A stretch of DNA of 64,000 bases. Source: Rhinopithecus roxellana. Its lineage: Eukaryota; Chordata; Mammalia; Primates; Cercopithecidae. Position 1 is the stretch's first letter. Each line of letters opens with the position of its first letter. The notes below the pieces were generated by a model, which saw only the letters and a program-made list of their open reading frames with translations, was not told the DNA's origin and searched no databases. The translations under genes were made by a program, and so were the position numbers. The stretch covers positions 49,933,030 to 49,997,029 of the forward strand of contig NC_044560.1 of NCBI RefSeq assembly GCF_007565055.1, in the 5' to 3' direction. Positions 42,051 through 52,292 of the stretch are shown here, in pieces.

Positions 42051-42170
42051 TCTATTTTTTAAGGCTGTCATGAGACTTACTCCATATAACACATGTAAAA
42101 TGTTTAGCATAAAGCCTGATGCATAGACAATGCATAAAAAATGTCAGTTATAATTATTATTAATAGAAAT
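42051..42170 (+). repeat. MIR SINE, second part
   Basis: AAGGCTGTCATGAGACTTAC and AATGTTTAGCATAAAGCCTG complete the MIR. Confidence 0.78.
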
Positions 42171-42189
42171 AGAAATCAACAAGCAAATA

Positions 42190-42425
42190 TATATGTACTA
42201 TACATCAGGCACTGTGCTAGCCACCTTACATTCCTTATGTAATCTTATGAATCTACGGCAAATGCATTGCCTCATTTTAGAGATGAGGGAGGCAGGCCAT
42301 AAGAGGTTAAGAATATATCAAAAATTGCTCAGCATGGGCAGGAATGACAATGGTGAAATTAAGACCCAAATGATGCCAAGTTCAGAGCTCTCTCCACTAC
42401 TCCACAGCTGCCTCTATCGTGCTGA
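42190..42425 (-). repeat. MIR SINE, diverged
   Basis: CATCAGGCACTGTGCTAGCC, CCTCATTTTAGAGATGAGGG and AGGCCATAAGAGGTTAAGAA match the complemented MIR. Confidence 0.8.
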
Positions 42426-42758
42426 ACCTTGCTCCGCTAATGAAAGCAGCACACATACACATAGACACACATATGTGTGCCCACTTTATTCTGAGAACAA
42501 ACTTGGCCTTACAGCTCAGTATGTAGACAGGATACACCTGGATGAATATAACCTGCCTGTTTTTCCAAACCCTAGGTTCAGAGTCTGGCTTGCAGACAAG
42601 GTACAGATGGAAATCTTCCTGGACTCAGGCCAAGAAGAGGAGAAAGGGTGGGAAAGGCTTGCCCCATGGCCTGCAGTAGCCCTGAGTATACCCTTTAGAT
42701 TGATCCTTGGAGAGTAGCTGGAGGGATGAAGCCAGCGTCTCTGGCCTGCCCAGTGCTT
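42426..42758. other. Single-copy DNA
   Basis: Nothing recognised. The 174-codon frame 42193-42717 starts in a MIR, includes an ACACAC-rich stretch and has no recognised domain. Confidence 0.4.
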
Positions 42759-42759
42759 T

Positions 42760-42925
42760 ACAGTTTACAAAGTTCTTCCACACTCATGCCCTTTTAGACT
42801 TTTCATGGCAGTATTATAGCTGAGGAAATGGAGGGTTAATATCCTGCCCAAGACCACATGTTAGTTGGTGATAGGGCCTGGACTACAATCCCAGATCTCC
42901 TAGCCACCTGTCCAGTGCATTTCTC
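42760..42925 (-). repeat. MIR SINE fragment
   Basis: TGCTTTACAGTTTACAAAGT, TATAGCTGAGGAAATGGAGG and GACCACATGTTAGTTGGTGA follow the complemented MIR. Confidence 0.8.
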
Positions 42926-43103
42926 ATGATATGGTTTTGACTTTAAGGATGGTATTTTCCCTTTTCTAGTTCTGTTGTGGTATGATTGTACCCCATAGAT
43001 GTGTAAAAGGAAAATAATGTTTGACTGGATACTGAATGTCCTCAGCGGTATGCTATGAGCTGCAACAGATAAAAAGGCTTAAAGTCTGGTGCTGGTTCTT
43101 AAT
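42926..43103. other. Single-copy DNA
   Basis: Nothing recognised. Confidence 0.3.
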
Positions 43104-43160
43104 ATTCATTCATTTACTCATTCATTCATTCATTCATTCATTCATTCATTCATTCATTCT
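43104..43160. repeat. (ATTC)n microsatellite
   Basis: About thirteen ATTC units with one early interruption, grown from the tail of the adjacent minus-strand L2. Confidence 0.96.
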
Positions 43161-43582
43161 AAGGGTTCACTAGTATCAGGCCCTGTTAGGATCTGGGAAA
43201 TACACTTCAAGGGGTTCACTATATAATAAAATAGACAGATTCAAAAGTCAACTGTTCCAACTCAGAAGGAGAAGAGCTAAAATACATGTATTTGGGGTGC
43301 AGTGGGTTGTACTATTGAGAGTAGTTAACTTTGCCTGTGGGATTCAGGAAGGTATCCTAGAAAGATGAGTGTGGAAAGCCTCATAGGAGTTGAGGGATAG
43401 AATCTGACACAGATGGAGGCAGAAGTGGGCCTACCAGTGAGTAGGTGTGACTGCAGGCAGGGAGGGTAGGGCAAGGCTGGGAGTTAGGTGGGCCACATGG
43501 CCACATTGTGGAGTCCTCATGGTCATGCTGAGGAGTTTAGACTCTATCCTGTGGATGATGGAAAGACATTCCAAAACATTAA
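43161..43582 (-). mobile_element. L2 LINE, reverse orientation
   Basis: GGCCCTGTTAGGATCTGGGA, GGAAGGTATCCTAGAAAGAT, CAGTGAGTAGGTGTGACTGC and TAGACTCTATCCTGTGGATG are the complemented L2. It continues after the Alu. Confidence 0.85.
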
Positions 43583-43583
43583 A

Positions 43584-43915
43584 GCTGGGCAGGGTGGCTC
43601 ACAACTATAATTCCAGCACTTTGGGAGGCTGAAGTGGGAGGAACATTTGATTCCAGGAGGTCAAGACCAGCCTGGGCAACATAAGGAGATCCCCATCTTT
43701 ACAAAAAATTGTTTTAAAAATTAGTGGGGTGTGGTGGTGCAGGCCTGTAGTCCCAGTCACTCAACCACTCAAGAGGCTGAGACAAGAGGATCGATTGAGC
43801 CCAGAAGGTTGAGGCTGTATTGAGCTATGATTCCACCACTGCACTCCAACCTGGGCATCAGAACAAGACCTTGTATCTAAAGAAGAAAAAGTAAAAAAAA
43901 AAAAAAAAAAAAAAG
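43584..43915 (+). mobile_element. AluJ-like element
   Basis: Old dimeric Alu (GCTGGGCAGGGTGGCTCACA) with a small tandem repeat CACTCAACCACTCAA in the right arm and a 22-base A run. It splits the L2. Confidence 0.96.
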
Positions 43916-44015
43916 GAGTAATAATATGATCAGATTTGATTAGAAAGCTCACTGCAGCACAGGTGGGAAGAATGGACCAACAAGGTGGGATCAATGAAGA
44001 AACTGGTCAAGGTGA
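43916..44015 (-). repeat. L2 LINE, continued
   Basis: ATCAGATTTGATTAGAAAGC and CTCACTGCAGCACAGGTGGG continue the L2. Confidence 0.75.
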
Positions 44016-44199
44016 GGCCCACACAGCAGGGTGTGGGGGAATGGGGAGAATTGTTCTGGCTAAACCCTACTCACATTATAAGGCTCAGCATAGACAACAG
44101 CTCAAAGAAAGACCTTCAATATGGTTAGGAGCTCCTCCCCAGGGACCCCTCTCCCGTGCCCTCGAAGCACAACCTGAGTTCAGTAGTGGTTACAGCCAC
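44016..44199. other. Single-copy DNA
   Basis: Nothing recognised. Confidence 0.3.
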
Positions 44200-44479
44200 A
44201 GCTTTTTTTTTTTTTTTTTTTTTTTTTGAGACGGAGTCTTGCTCTGTCGCCCGGGCTGGAGTGGCCGGATCTCAGCTCACTGCAAGCTCCGCCTCCCGGG
44301 TTTACACCATTCTCCTGCCTCAGCCTCCTGAGTAGCTGGGACTACAGGCGCCCGCCACCTCGCCCGGCTAGCTTTTTGTATTTTTTAGTAGAGACGGGGT
44401 TTCACCGTGTTAGCCAGGATGGTCTCGATCTCCTGACCTCGTGATCCGCCCGTCTCGGCCTCCCAAAGTGCTGGGATTT
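44200..44479 (-). mobile_element. AluYR (Old World monkey lineage), 5'-truncated
   Basis: A 27-base T run, then CpG-rich complement of a young Alu. GAGTGGCCGGATCTCAGC, CCACCTCGCCCGGCTAG and CGCCCGTCTCGGCC are AluYR-diagnostic. The Alu 5' end stops at CTGGGATT. Confidence 0.93.
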
Positions 44480-44509
44480 AAGCCAACTTTTTAAGCCATT
44501 GCACCTTCC

Positions 44510-44700
44510 TCCACTGCTAATGAGTTGTGCGACTTTGGCCAAGTTGCTTATTCACTCTGTTGTCTTGATTTCCTTATCTATAAGGTAAAGATAATAATAT
44601 CACCTGTCATTTAGGGTTATTGTGGTGACTAAATGGTTTAATGTATATAATGCTCTTAGAACAGTGTCCAGCAGTGATTAAGTGTGCAATAAAAGTGGGC
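44510..44700 (+). repeat. MIR SINE, near complete
   Basis: TGAGTTGTGCGACTTTGGCC, GATTTCCTTATCTATAAGGT and AATGCTCTTAGAACAGTGTC are MIR. Confidence 0.88.
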
Positions 44701-44739
44701 TTTTATTATCACTACACCCACTTGCTATTGAGAAATTAT

Positions 44740-44862
44740 GTATTTATGGATGCACCTGACCAGTCAGGGAGCTCCTCAGGGACAGGTATTCCTGTACCAG
44801 CACAGGGCCTGGGACAGAGCAGACTCTCATTGAATATTTGTTAAATAAACTGGAGATGTAGG
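44740..44862 (+). repeat. L2 LINE 3' end
   Basis: CAGGGAGCTCCTCAGGGACA and GAATATTTGTTAAATAAACT are the L2 3' terminus. Confidence 0.75.
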
Positions 44863-45039
44863 GGAAGATACATTCAATGAATAATTGAATAATTAGGAAT
44901 TAAATTGTGCATCACTGGGTGATGGACAGAACATTGGGTAGAGGGTTAAGGAGGAGAATAAAATCATTCTGAGCTTTCTAAACTGGGACAAGAAGACAAT
45001 GGTGATGCCATGGCTGAGACAGGGAATCTGAGAGAAGGA

Positions 45040-45135
45040 GCTGGTTCAGAGAGATAAGTATCTAACCTGCCTGAGATCTAATCTATAGGAATGGACAAAG
45101 CAGAGATTTGAACCCAGGTCTGTAAGAGTCCATGC
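45040..45135 (-). repeat. MIR SINE fragment
   Basis: GAGATTTGAACCCAGGTCTG preceded by a decayed TAACCTGCC core is the complemented MIR. Confidence 0.78.
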
Positions 45136-45149
45136 CCCATAAACAAGTT

Positions 45150-45245
45150 TATGTAACCTTTGTGTCTGTATATCATTGCCTAGCACAGGGTCTAATGCAG
45201 TAAGTATTAAATAACATATGTCAAATGAGTAGGTAGATGCTTAAG
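45150..45245 (+). repeat. L2/MIR 3' tail fragment
   Basis: ATCATTGCCTAGCACAGGGT and GCAGTAAGTATTAAATAA fit the shared 3' tail. Confidence 0.6.
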
Positions 45246-45792
45246 TAAATGGCTCTCCTTTGTAGATGCCAGGGTATTATGGTTGCTTTTGTTTTCAATG
45301 GTAAATAGAAGTCTGTGAAGACAAGAGAAAAAGAAAGGAAAATCCCCATTAAAGATTAAAGAAAGAGGAACTAGTAACCAATATTTCAAATGAATGAACA
45401 TGAGGAGCCATCTTCCTTCTTTTTCCCTTTTTCTGACATATCAGAACATTTTTTAAATGATTTCCAGCTTCATAACATACTCTTGAAAACTGCTAGGAAG
45501 GATGACTAAAACTACCCACCAGGAAGTTTTGCAAAGCTGAAGCCAAAAAAAAAAAAAAAAAAGTGATATCAAGCAATCTAGGAAACAGGAAAATGCCTGG
45601 TGACAGGGAGAACAGTCATGCAGGCTCCTCTGTATATGATCCCCATTTCAATCACCACCTCCTCAGAAACAGATTTCTTAAGTCAAAGTGCTTATGGAAT
45701 TGGCACCTGAGCATTAGGGCAGGAAGAACTGTCTACATAGTGCCTATTTGAAATTAATACGTTCTCCTTTAGTATAAGCCTGGGTAGCAGAG
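45246..45792. other. Single-copy DNA
   Basis: Nothing recognised beyond a 16-base A run at about 45547-45562. Confidence 0.4.
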
Positions 45793-45794
45793 CA

Positions 45795-46002
45795 GTAATA
45801 ATAATAATTATAATGCCTATAATTTATTGAACGTTTTCCTCTAAAAACTGGTGAGTACTTTATGCACACTATTTCATTGAAACCTCGCCAAATCCTACAA
45901 GAAACATACTCTTAGTCCCATATGAAAGACAGGAAAACTAAGCCTCAGAGAGGTTAAGTAACCTGACCAACGTCACTCAGCAAGTAAGGAGATACAAACC
46001 CT
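45795..46002 (-). repeat. MIR SINE, near complete
   Basis: AATAATAATAATTATAATGC, GAAAACTAAGCCTCAGAGAG and GTTAAGTAACCTGACCAACG match the complemented MIR. Confidence 0.9.
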
Positions 46003-46164
46003 TATTTATAGATAAATTTTCTCCTTGACTCCTTTGAATTTGGAGCTGCGCATGGTTTAACTTCATCCAAATAATCCTAGTTGAGGCGTGGAGCTGACAT
46101 TCTAACTCCAGGGATGACAAGAATGTCTCTGCTCAGATGCCTTTTGCCAGTCCAAAGAAATTCG

Positions 46165-46285
46165 AGTCGTGTTGTGCAAGGATCAAGAGACATGGATTCA
46201 GAGAACTGGGTTCCAATATTGACTTTGCCACTTATTGCCTGTGAGGCTTCTGCTGAATCCCTTAAATTCTTTGGGCCCTGTTAGT
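46165..46285 (+). repeat. MIR SINE fragment
   Basis: GACATGGATTCAGAGAACTG, GGTTCCAATATTGACTTTGC and CACTTATTGCCTGTGAGGCT are MIR. Confidence 0.82.
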
Positions 46286-46582
46286 TTCTTAGTTTTTCTT
46301 CCTTCCCTTTCAACCTTCCTGCCCAGCACATACTCTTTGGAATATAAAATAAAAGGATTTATCTCAATGATCTCTCAAAGTTCTTAGGAAACTGATTTTT
46401 TGTTTCAATAATTGTATCTTTTCTAATAAAAATTTTCTAGTTAAGAAGGAATACAAACTTATTAAAGAAAAACATACCTGTTAAAGAAAAACAACACATA
46501 CTTCTTAAAGGATACAAAAGAACAGAAAGTAAAAAGTTTCTTTTTAGTACAAGTAGAGTTATTGCTAGAATTTTAAATTTAG
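46286..46582. other. AT-rich single-copy DNA
   Basis: Contains a local repeat of TTAAAGAAAAACA at about 46460-46495; otherwise nothing. Confidence 0.4.
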
Positions 46583-46596
46583 AAAAACTATTAAAG

Positions 46597-46896
46597 GCTG
46601 GGCGTGGTGGCTTATGCCTGTAATCCCAGCACTTTGAGCTGAGGCGGGTGGATCACCTGAGGTCAGGAGTTCAAGACCATCCTGACCAATATGGTGAAAC
46701 CTCGTCTCTACTAAAAATACAAAAATTAGTCAGGCGTGATGGCGAGCACCTGTAGTCCCAGCTACTTGGGAGGCTGAAACAGGAGAATTGCTTGATCTTG
46801 GGAGGCAGAGGTTGCAGTGAGCCAAGATCACACCGCTGCACTCCAGCCTGGGTGACAGAGTGAGACTTTGTTTAAAAAAACAAAGAAACAAACAAA
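46597..46896 (+). mobile_element. AluS-like element with perfect target duplication
   Basis: Dimeric Alu with a small deletion in the left arm (ACTTTGAGCTGAGGCGG). AAAAACTATTAAAG flanks it at 46583-46596 and 46897-46910. Confidence 0.98.
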
Positions 46897-46910
46897 AAAA
46901 ACTATTAAAG

Positions 46911-47160
46911 AAGTTTGATAAATCTTTAACATTTAGCAACGACAACAAGCATGTTTGAACACTTCTTGTCACTTTCCTAAATATTTATTGACTTTCCTCT
47001 TGAAGGCATTTGTATTTCATATCCCCTTTTCAATATTCAGTGTTAAGGCCTAACAAGTTCCTAGGAACATTTTTATTCCTTTGATGACTGAAAGTAAAAT
47101 AAGGCAAAACCAAATCTTCTTGGGGAAATTCCTGTCCAAAATAATTCACTCCACAGCCTC
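46911..47160. other. Single-copy DNA
   Basis: Nothing recognised. Confidence 0.3.
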
Positions 47161-47161
47161 T

Positions 47162-47390
47162 AGTTCAGAGCCTACTGTGCTCAGGACTTGTGCAAGGAGA
47201 TGCACAATGTGGTACTAGATGAGGGAACCCAGTGCTTAGTGGAGGCAAAGCCAAAGAGGATCTATGAGTGAATGAAGGTGAGTACCCAGTGCTGTGCGAG
47301 TGCAGATTAATCCTGTCACAGAGGAGGTGACAGAGGCTGGGTCTTGAAACGTGAACTGGAGTCCAACAGATGGCAAAACCTTAGGAAAGC
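47162..47390 (-). repeat. L2 LINE fragment, reverse orientation
   Basis: CAGAGCCTACTGTGCTCAGG, GCACAATGTGGTACTAGATG and GGAGGTGACAGAGGCTGGGT resemble the complemented L2. Confidence 0.65.
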
Positions 47391-48055
47391 AACCACTTAG
47401 ACAAGCTCTTGTTTGGTTACCCAGTGCTAGAGTGACTATATAATTTATTTTCCAAATTATGGTACCTGATAATAAAAGGGGAACTATTGGTAATTATGTC
47501 AGGACAATGGGCATAAACCAGAACCTCCTAGGTAAATCAGATGATATGGTGACTTTATTTCACGCAAAGATTTTTATATCATGAAAAACAGGGTACTGAA
47601 TCGCATGTCATACTTATTGAAACCTGTGACAAAATAGTATGCTAAAAATCCTCCAGAGATGGCTTCCCCACCCTGGGTAACTTTCTGAAAAAATGGTAGC
47701 GGTTTCCCTAACAATGCTCTTTAGTCCTATTGCTGGATTTTAGCATAACATCTATACGGCAAATTGTTAAAACTTGGGAACACATTCTTGTACTATCTTT
47801 AAATTAGTTTGGTAGCAACTCAAGACTTTCCAAACCACACTGATAGTCAACCTTATCAGTTTTTATTTTCTGACAATGCTTTGGGGACCCACTCAATGCC
47901 TTAACCTTCAGTGTTTCTAGTTGGTGCTTTTTGATTTGTTTAGCTGTGTTCTCAGCTGTAATTCCAAAGAGGCAGCAAAGGTTCTCTCTTAGCAGGGACT
48001 ATTCAGGAATGGGAGAGGAAAACCAATGCATTTTAAAACAGGATTGATGTTTTCA
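47391..48055. other. Single-copy DNA, about 660 bases
   Basis: No gene recognised; parts may be decayed DNA transposon. Confidence 0.35.
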
Positions 48056-48059
48056 TCTA

Positions 48060-48330
48060 GATGTGACATCTGTGGTGGGTCACAGGGCAGGAAGAATAGC
48101 ATGTGCAAAGGCAAGGACGCAAGAACAAGCTTGGAGTATTCAGAGGACTACGTGAGATTCTCTGGCTGGGAGTGGAGCTGGGAATGTGGTAGGAGGAGAA
48201 AAGGCAAAAAGGGTGAGTTAGGACTAGATTGTAGAAGGCCTTGATTGTCACCCCAAGGAGTCCAGACTTCATCCTGTTGGGAAAGGTGAGCCTCTGGAGC
48301 CATCCGAGCAGGATTTTTTTTTTGGAAAGA
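48060..48330 (-). repeat. L2 LINE fragment, reverse orientation
   Basis: GGGCAGGAAGAATAGCATGT, GATTGTAGAAGGCCTTGATT and AGTCCAGACTTCATCCTGTT are the complemented L2. Confidence 0.85.
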
Positions 48331-48762
48331 CAGCAAACTGAATAAAACCTGGAACCAATTTCTCCCTCCAGTTTTGCAGGTCTGTTTTAGCCTAACTTTT
48401 TGCTAATGTGTTCGCTGCCTCCACCACACTCCAAACCCCACTTTCAAGGAAATGTATCTCAATTGACTGGGAATTATAGACGCAAATTTCTGATGCTTTG
48501 AGTTCAGCCCACTCCCAATCAAGGCTGTACTGAAATTCCTTAGCATCTCACAGCTCTGTCGCCAGGCAGGACCCGTCAGTGGACGGCTGGGGGCGAGGCC
48601 CCAAAAAAGTAGGAGCAGAGGCTTCTGTCCTCTGGTCACCCTATTGTAAACTACTCCTGAGACCCCCCCTTGGGGGAGTGTATATTCTCCCTTTTCTTAA
48701 CCCATTAATACAAATTATGTCTACCTGGAGCCCAAGTGCAAATTCATGCATGAAGCTCACGT
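48331..48762. other. Single-copy DNA
   Basis: No repeat recognised. Two CpG-bearing spots (GGACGGCTGGGGGCGAGGCC at about 48577) stand out, but no gene is apparent. Confidence 0.4.
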
Positions 48763-48777
48763 AAAAAGGCACCTTTA

Positions 48778-49070
48778 GGCTGGGAGTGGTGACTCACGCC
48801 TGTAATCCCAGCACTTTGGGAGGCCGAGGTGGGCGGATCATGAGGTCAGGAGATCAAGACCATCCTGGCTAACACGGTGAAACCCCGTCTCTATCAAAAA
48901 TACAAAAAATTAGCCGGGCGTGGTGGTGGGTGCCTGTAGTCCCAGCAACTCGGGAGACTGGGGCAGGAGAATGGCGTGAACCCGGGAGGCAGAGTTTGCA
49001 GTGAGCCGAGATTGTGCCACTGCATTCCAGCCTGGGTGACAGAGTGAGACACCCTCTCAAAAAAAACCAA
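48778..49070 (+). mobile_element. AluY-like element with target duplication
   Basis: Dimeric Alu with AluY-like right arm (GAATGGCGTGAACCCGGGAG) and AluSc/Y left arm. AAAAAGGCACCTTTA (48763-48777) and AAAAAGGCAGCTTTA (49071-49085) flank it. It lacks the AluYR-specific right-arm change, so it predates that lineage. Confidence 0.97.
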
Positions 49071-49239
49071 AAAAAGGCAGCTTTACCCTTTTCGGCTGTT
49101 CAAGATGCTTAATAATGAACAGGCTTGAAAGACAATAGCTTTTTTGTTCCCAGAGGTATCGAAACAGGCATGTGTTAGAGAGGATTCTTACAGGCCCTGG
49201 GAGCCTAAGCCTGACAAGTGATGATCCTACATCCTGCCC

Positions 49240-49412
49240 AGGTAGTTACAAGCTTGTTAACCTCAGCCTCTGTTTCCTCAGCTATAGAATGGGGATCATA
49301 GTAGTGGCTTCTTTACAGGGTTCTTGAGAATATTAAACAGGACAATGATGGCAGTTGGCCCAATGCCAGGCGCTAAGACATGCCCAGAAAAAGTTGGCAA
49401 TTATCAAAACTG
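49240..49412 (+). repeat. MIR SINE, near complete
   Basis: CTCAGCCTCTGTTTCCTCAG, CTATAGAATGGGGATCATAG and CAATGCCAGGCGCTAAGACA are MIR. Confidence 0.88.
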
Positions 49413-49575
49413 GTACAATCCTCTACCTCTGAGTTCATGGTGGCCAGTGGTTGAGCTTCATGCTTCCAGGGGCAAACCAGTCATTTACTTTTCAGTGTGA
49501 CCCCTAACTCGGAACATTGCACAAGCAAAGTCCTAGAGGCACAGAATTAATACATTGAATATTACCCTTTGAAGT
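49413..49575. other. Single-copy DNA
   Basis: Nothing recognised. Confidence 0.3.
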
Positions 49576-49579
49576 AATC

Positions 49580-49742
49580 TAGCAGTGGGAGCCAAACTTA
49601 TCATTTTGCAGAAGGGGAGATAGATTCAGACAGAGGGAGGAACAGGCCCAATCCAAACATAAAGTTAAGGGCAGAGCCAGGATGAGAACCTAGGTCTCTG
49701 ATACCTACCCCTGCTCTTAACTCTGCAACATGCTTTCTGTCT
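49580..49742 (-). repeat. MIR SINE fragment
   Basis: CTTATCATTTTGCAGAAGGG and AGGGCAGAGCCAGGATGAGA are the complemented MIR. Confidence 0.82.
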
Positions 49743-49754
49743 CACTGTCTCTTA

Positions 49755-49960
49755 GTAAGCAACATTCAAGACCTTCACAGCAACCCCAGAAGGCTGATCT
49801 TTTTGTCAATCTCCATGTTGTAGACAAGGACAGTGAGGCAGAAAGGGGTTAAGTCACTTGGTTAAGCCTCACAACCAGTAGATAGTAAAGCCAAGATCTG
49901 AAACTGGACAGTTGGGCTCCTAAGCCTGTGACCTTAACCACAACACCATATTGACCCTCC
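49755..49960 (-). repeat. MIR SINE, near complete
   Basis: TCTCCATGTTGTAGACAAGG, GGGTTAAGTCACTTGGTTAA and ACAACCAGTAGATAGTAAAG follow the complemented MIR. Confidence 0.87.
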
Positions 49961-50298
49961 AAGAGTGAAAAAGTGTGTGGCATCTGCCTTACTCCCCAGG
50001 CATACTCCCCAGGGAGGAGACACAACCTACAATAAGTGTGTGCAGCCTCCTACTATGGGCACCAAGAGAAGAAAGGAAGGAAGGGTTAATTTTACAGGGG
50101 GAGGAGGGAGAGAATCAGGAAAGCTGCCTGCAGGAGGTGAGCTTTATCGTTTCCAGAGCTGACTCACTTTCCTCTAGGTTTCTCTACAGATGGGGGAGTC
50201 TTTGCTGAGGCAGGCAGGTATAAAGGGACTGGAGCTTAAGGGGTGCAGTCAAGGAAGTCAGTGAGAGAGGGAGGGCAGGGCACCAGGCATTAAGTCAT
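49961..50298. other. Single-copy DNA with an AP-1-like site
   Basis: No repeat recognised. TGACTCA is at 50160-50166, in GAGCTGACTCACTTTCC. Short open frames 49965-50162 and 49975-50208 overlap in different phases and are not supported. Confidence 0.4.
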
Positions 50299-50299
50299 G

Positions 50300-50432
50300 A
50301 AGTGTGTGAGGTGGGCAAATTAACGAACCTCCAAGAACCTCAACTTCCTCATCCGCAGAATGGAGATGATAACACCCGCCTTCTGAAGCTGTTTGAATAT
50401 TAAATGAGATAATGTGTATATACTTTCCGACC
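50300..50432 (+). repeat. MIR SINE fragment
   Basis: CCTCAACTTCCTCATCCGCA, GAATGGAGATGATAACACCC and ATTAAATGAGATAATGTG are MIR. Confidence 0.88.
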
Positions 50433-50559
50433 CAGTGTTATTCCTCTTTATTTACCTTTCATAAAACTATTTTGGTCACTAAAAATAAATTTAATTGAGC
50501 ATATTTTTGACACAGTAGCATTAAAAATCTTGAGTGTCATTATTAGTCATTCATAATAA

Positions 50560-50790
50560 CAATATAATGAATAATAATGTTAATTGCCATTGAGAGCAAT
50601 AAGTGCTTAAAATGTATGGTCTGTATTTATCCAATCTAATTCTCAGAATGTATCTTAAAGATAGGTAAGGCATCATTATCCCCATTTTACAGATGAGGAT
50701 AATGAGGCTGAGAGAGATGGAGAAAGGCATACAAAGGTCACCCAGCGAGGAAGCGGCAGGACGGGTAGTCAGATCCAGGCCTGTCGGTCC
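50560..50790 (-). repeat. MIR SINE, near complete
   Basis: AATAATAATGTTAATTGCCA, TCCCCATTTTACAGATGAGG and AAAGGTCACCCAGCGAGGAA span the complemented MIR. It borders the CpG island. Confidence 0.92.
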
Positions 50791-51480
50791 CGGAAAAATG
50801 TCCCTACACACCGAGGATGTCCCGTGTTTGCAGTTCATGTTGGTCTTGGCCACGTCCCTCCGCTCTTTCTCAGAAGGAAAACAAACATTCTAAGAGGTCT
50901 GCTAGGCCGAGGGAACGCGAACGCCCAAGAGAGGGAGGGAAGGGGCTGGCCGAGGCCGGAGGATGGGCCCAGGCTGGGAGGGTGGAGCCGGCTCCTCGCC
51001 CCGAGCCCGATGGCCGCATAAAGCCCGCTGCCTTCACTGGCCGTGGAGCGCCGGGCAGGGTCAGGAGCCGCGGAGACCCTCGGTCTGGCAGGCTGGGAGG
51101 CCGCGATGCTGAGCTGGGTCGGCGCGCTCCCCGGGTAGCGCTCAGGCGGGGCGCGTTCATTTCATCTACAGTCTGTCGGGAAGGATTCCCGAACTCCTCC
51201 TCCCTGCCCGCCTTTGCGCAGGGCCGGGCTCTACGCAAACTGAAATCACTGCCGCCCGGCCCCACCAGTCCTCGTGGGATCCGGCCCGGGTTTACCTTCT
51301 ATGGGGAGGCCCAGGAGGGCCGGGCGGAGCGCTGGGGCGGGCAGGCGCTGACGTGGCGGGCGGCTCCCTCCACCCGCTCCTCCCGCGGGCACTGCCGAGG
51401 CCCGTGGGCGGGAAGCCGGGCGGCGGGAGGGACGTGGCCTGGATCCCGGCCCTGCCCCGCCGCCGCTGCGACTCCCAACG
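50791..51480. promoter_or_regulatory. CpG island, candidate promoter
   Basis: The only CpG-dense block in the window, strongest at 50900-51480. It contains a GGGGCGGGC Sp-type box (51334-51342), a TGACGTGG half-CRE (51349-51356) and several CCGCC/GGCGGG boxes. No TATA box is evident. A 245-codon plus frame crosses it, as do minus frames, as expected from GC richness; no protein family is recognised. It could start a noncoding transcript or be the first exon of a gene outside the window. Direction cannot be told. Confidence 0.75.
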
Positions 51481-51482
51481 CC

Positions 51483-51605
51483 ACCAACGTCAGAGTTGCA
51501 GTTTCTTTAGCTGTCAAATGCAGACGAGTACTACCCATCTCTCCTTTGGAGTGAGCAGCATGTATGCACAGTACCTGGCACCTAATAAATGCTCAATGTA
51601 TGGTC
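51483..51605 (+). repeat. MIR SINE 3' half
   Basis: CAGTTTCTTTAGCTGTCAAA, GCACAGTACCTGGCACCTAA and TAAATGCTCAATG are MIR. It closes the CpG island on the right. Confidence 0.88.
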
Positions 51606-51780
51606 CCTACATGGTATCACTGTGATTGCTGTCGTTGTTGTTACGCTGGGCTGGGCAGCCCATCTTGTGAAATAATGAGCTTCCATTGCTGAGACTGTTC
51701 AGGCACAAGTTGAATGAGTTGGGGGGACAAAAAGAAATAAGTTAGAAGAGGAAGGGACCCAAACTTGGCATCCCTCAATA
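51606..51780. other. Single-copy DNA
   Basis: Nothing recognised. Confidence 0.3.
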
Positions 51781-51902
51781 CTGATCTGGTGACTTCAGAA
51801 TCACCTGGGAAACTCAAACAGCACCTCAGACCAGGGATCAAATCCCGGAAGGCAAGCTCATCTGCAAATACAGCTTCACGTGTAAACCACTGATCTAGGC
51901 CA
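51781..51902 (+). repeat. hAT-type DNA transposon fragment
   Basis: GACTTCAGAATCACCTGGGA and GTGTAAACCACTGATCTAGG resemble the same MER3/MER33-like group seen at 26925. Confidence 0.5.
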
Positions 51903-52044
51903 ATAGTCCCTGCACTTTTCATCTTCGAAGACCCGTCTGTGATTCCCTCCTGCCCCACTGACTGCACAGTGTAAAGTATGTTGTTGACCAAACTAGATTT
52001 AACTCACACTTAATTTACTCTCTAAATAAATTATTAATCAAAGC

Positions 52045-52240
52045 CCCAGAGTTCATTAAACAACTATTGAGTACCCACTATGTGCCAAGCACTGTGCTGG
52101 ACACTGGTGGTCTCGTGGAGAAGAAGATGGACAAGGGCTCTGTCCTCATGGACTTGCCAGTCTGAGGAGGGAAAGAAGAAAATGAACAAGAATTCAAATA
52201 CACTGAAGCCAAGAGAATCCAGCTGAGCCGAAGACACCCA
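52045..52240 (-). repeat. L2 LINE 3' end, reverse orientation
   Basis: CAACTATTGAGTACCCACTA, TGTGCCAAGCACTGTGCTGG and CATGGACTTGCCAGTCTGAG are the complemented L2 end. Confidence 0.9.
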
Positions 52241-52292
52241 ATAGTCCTACAATGAGCAGATATGGGTATGTCAAAAGCCAAAGCAAATAAAA

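Noticed and set aside
42193..42717. 174-codon open frame
   Set aside because: It begins in a MIR, passes a CA-rich stretch and has no recognised domain or start context. A chance frame is the simplest reading.
50817..51554. 245-codon open frame across the CpG island
   Set aside because: Frames stay open on both strands because the DNA is GC-rich and stop codons are rare. The frame starts inside a MIR-bordered segment and ends in another MIR. Composition is Arg/Gly/Ala/Pro-rich with no recognised domain.
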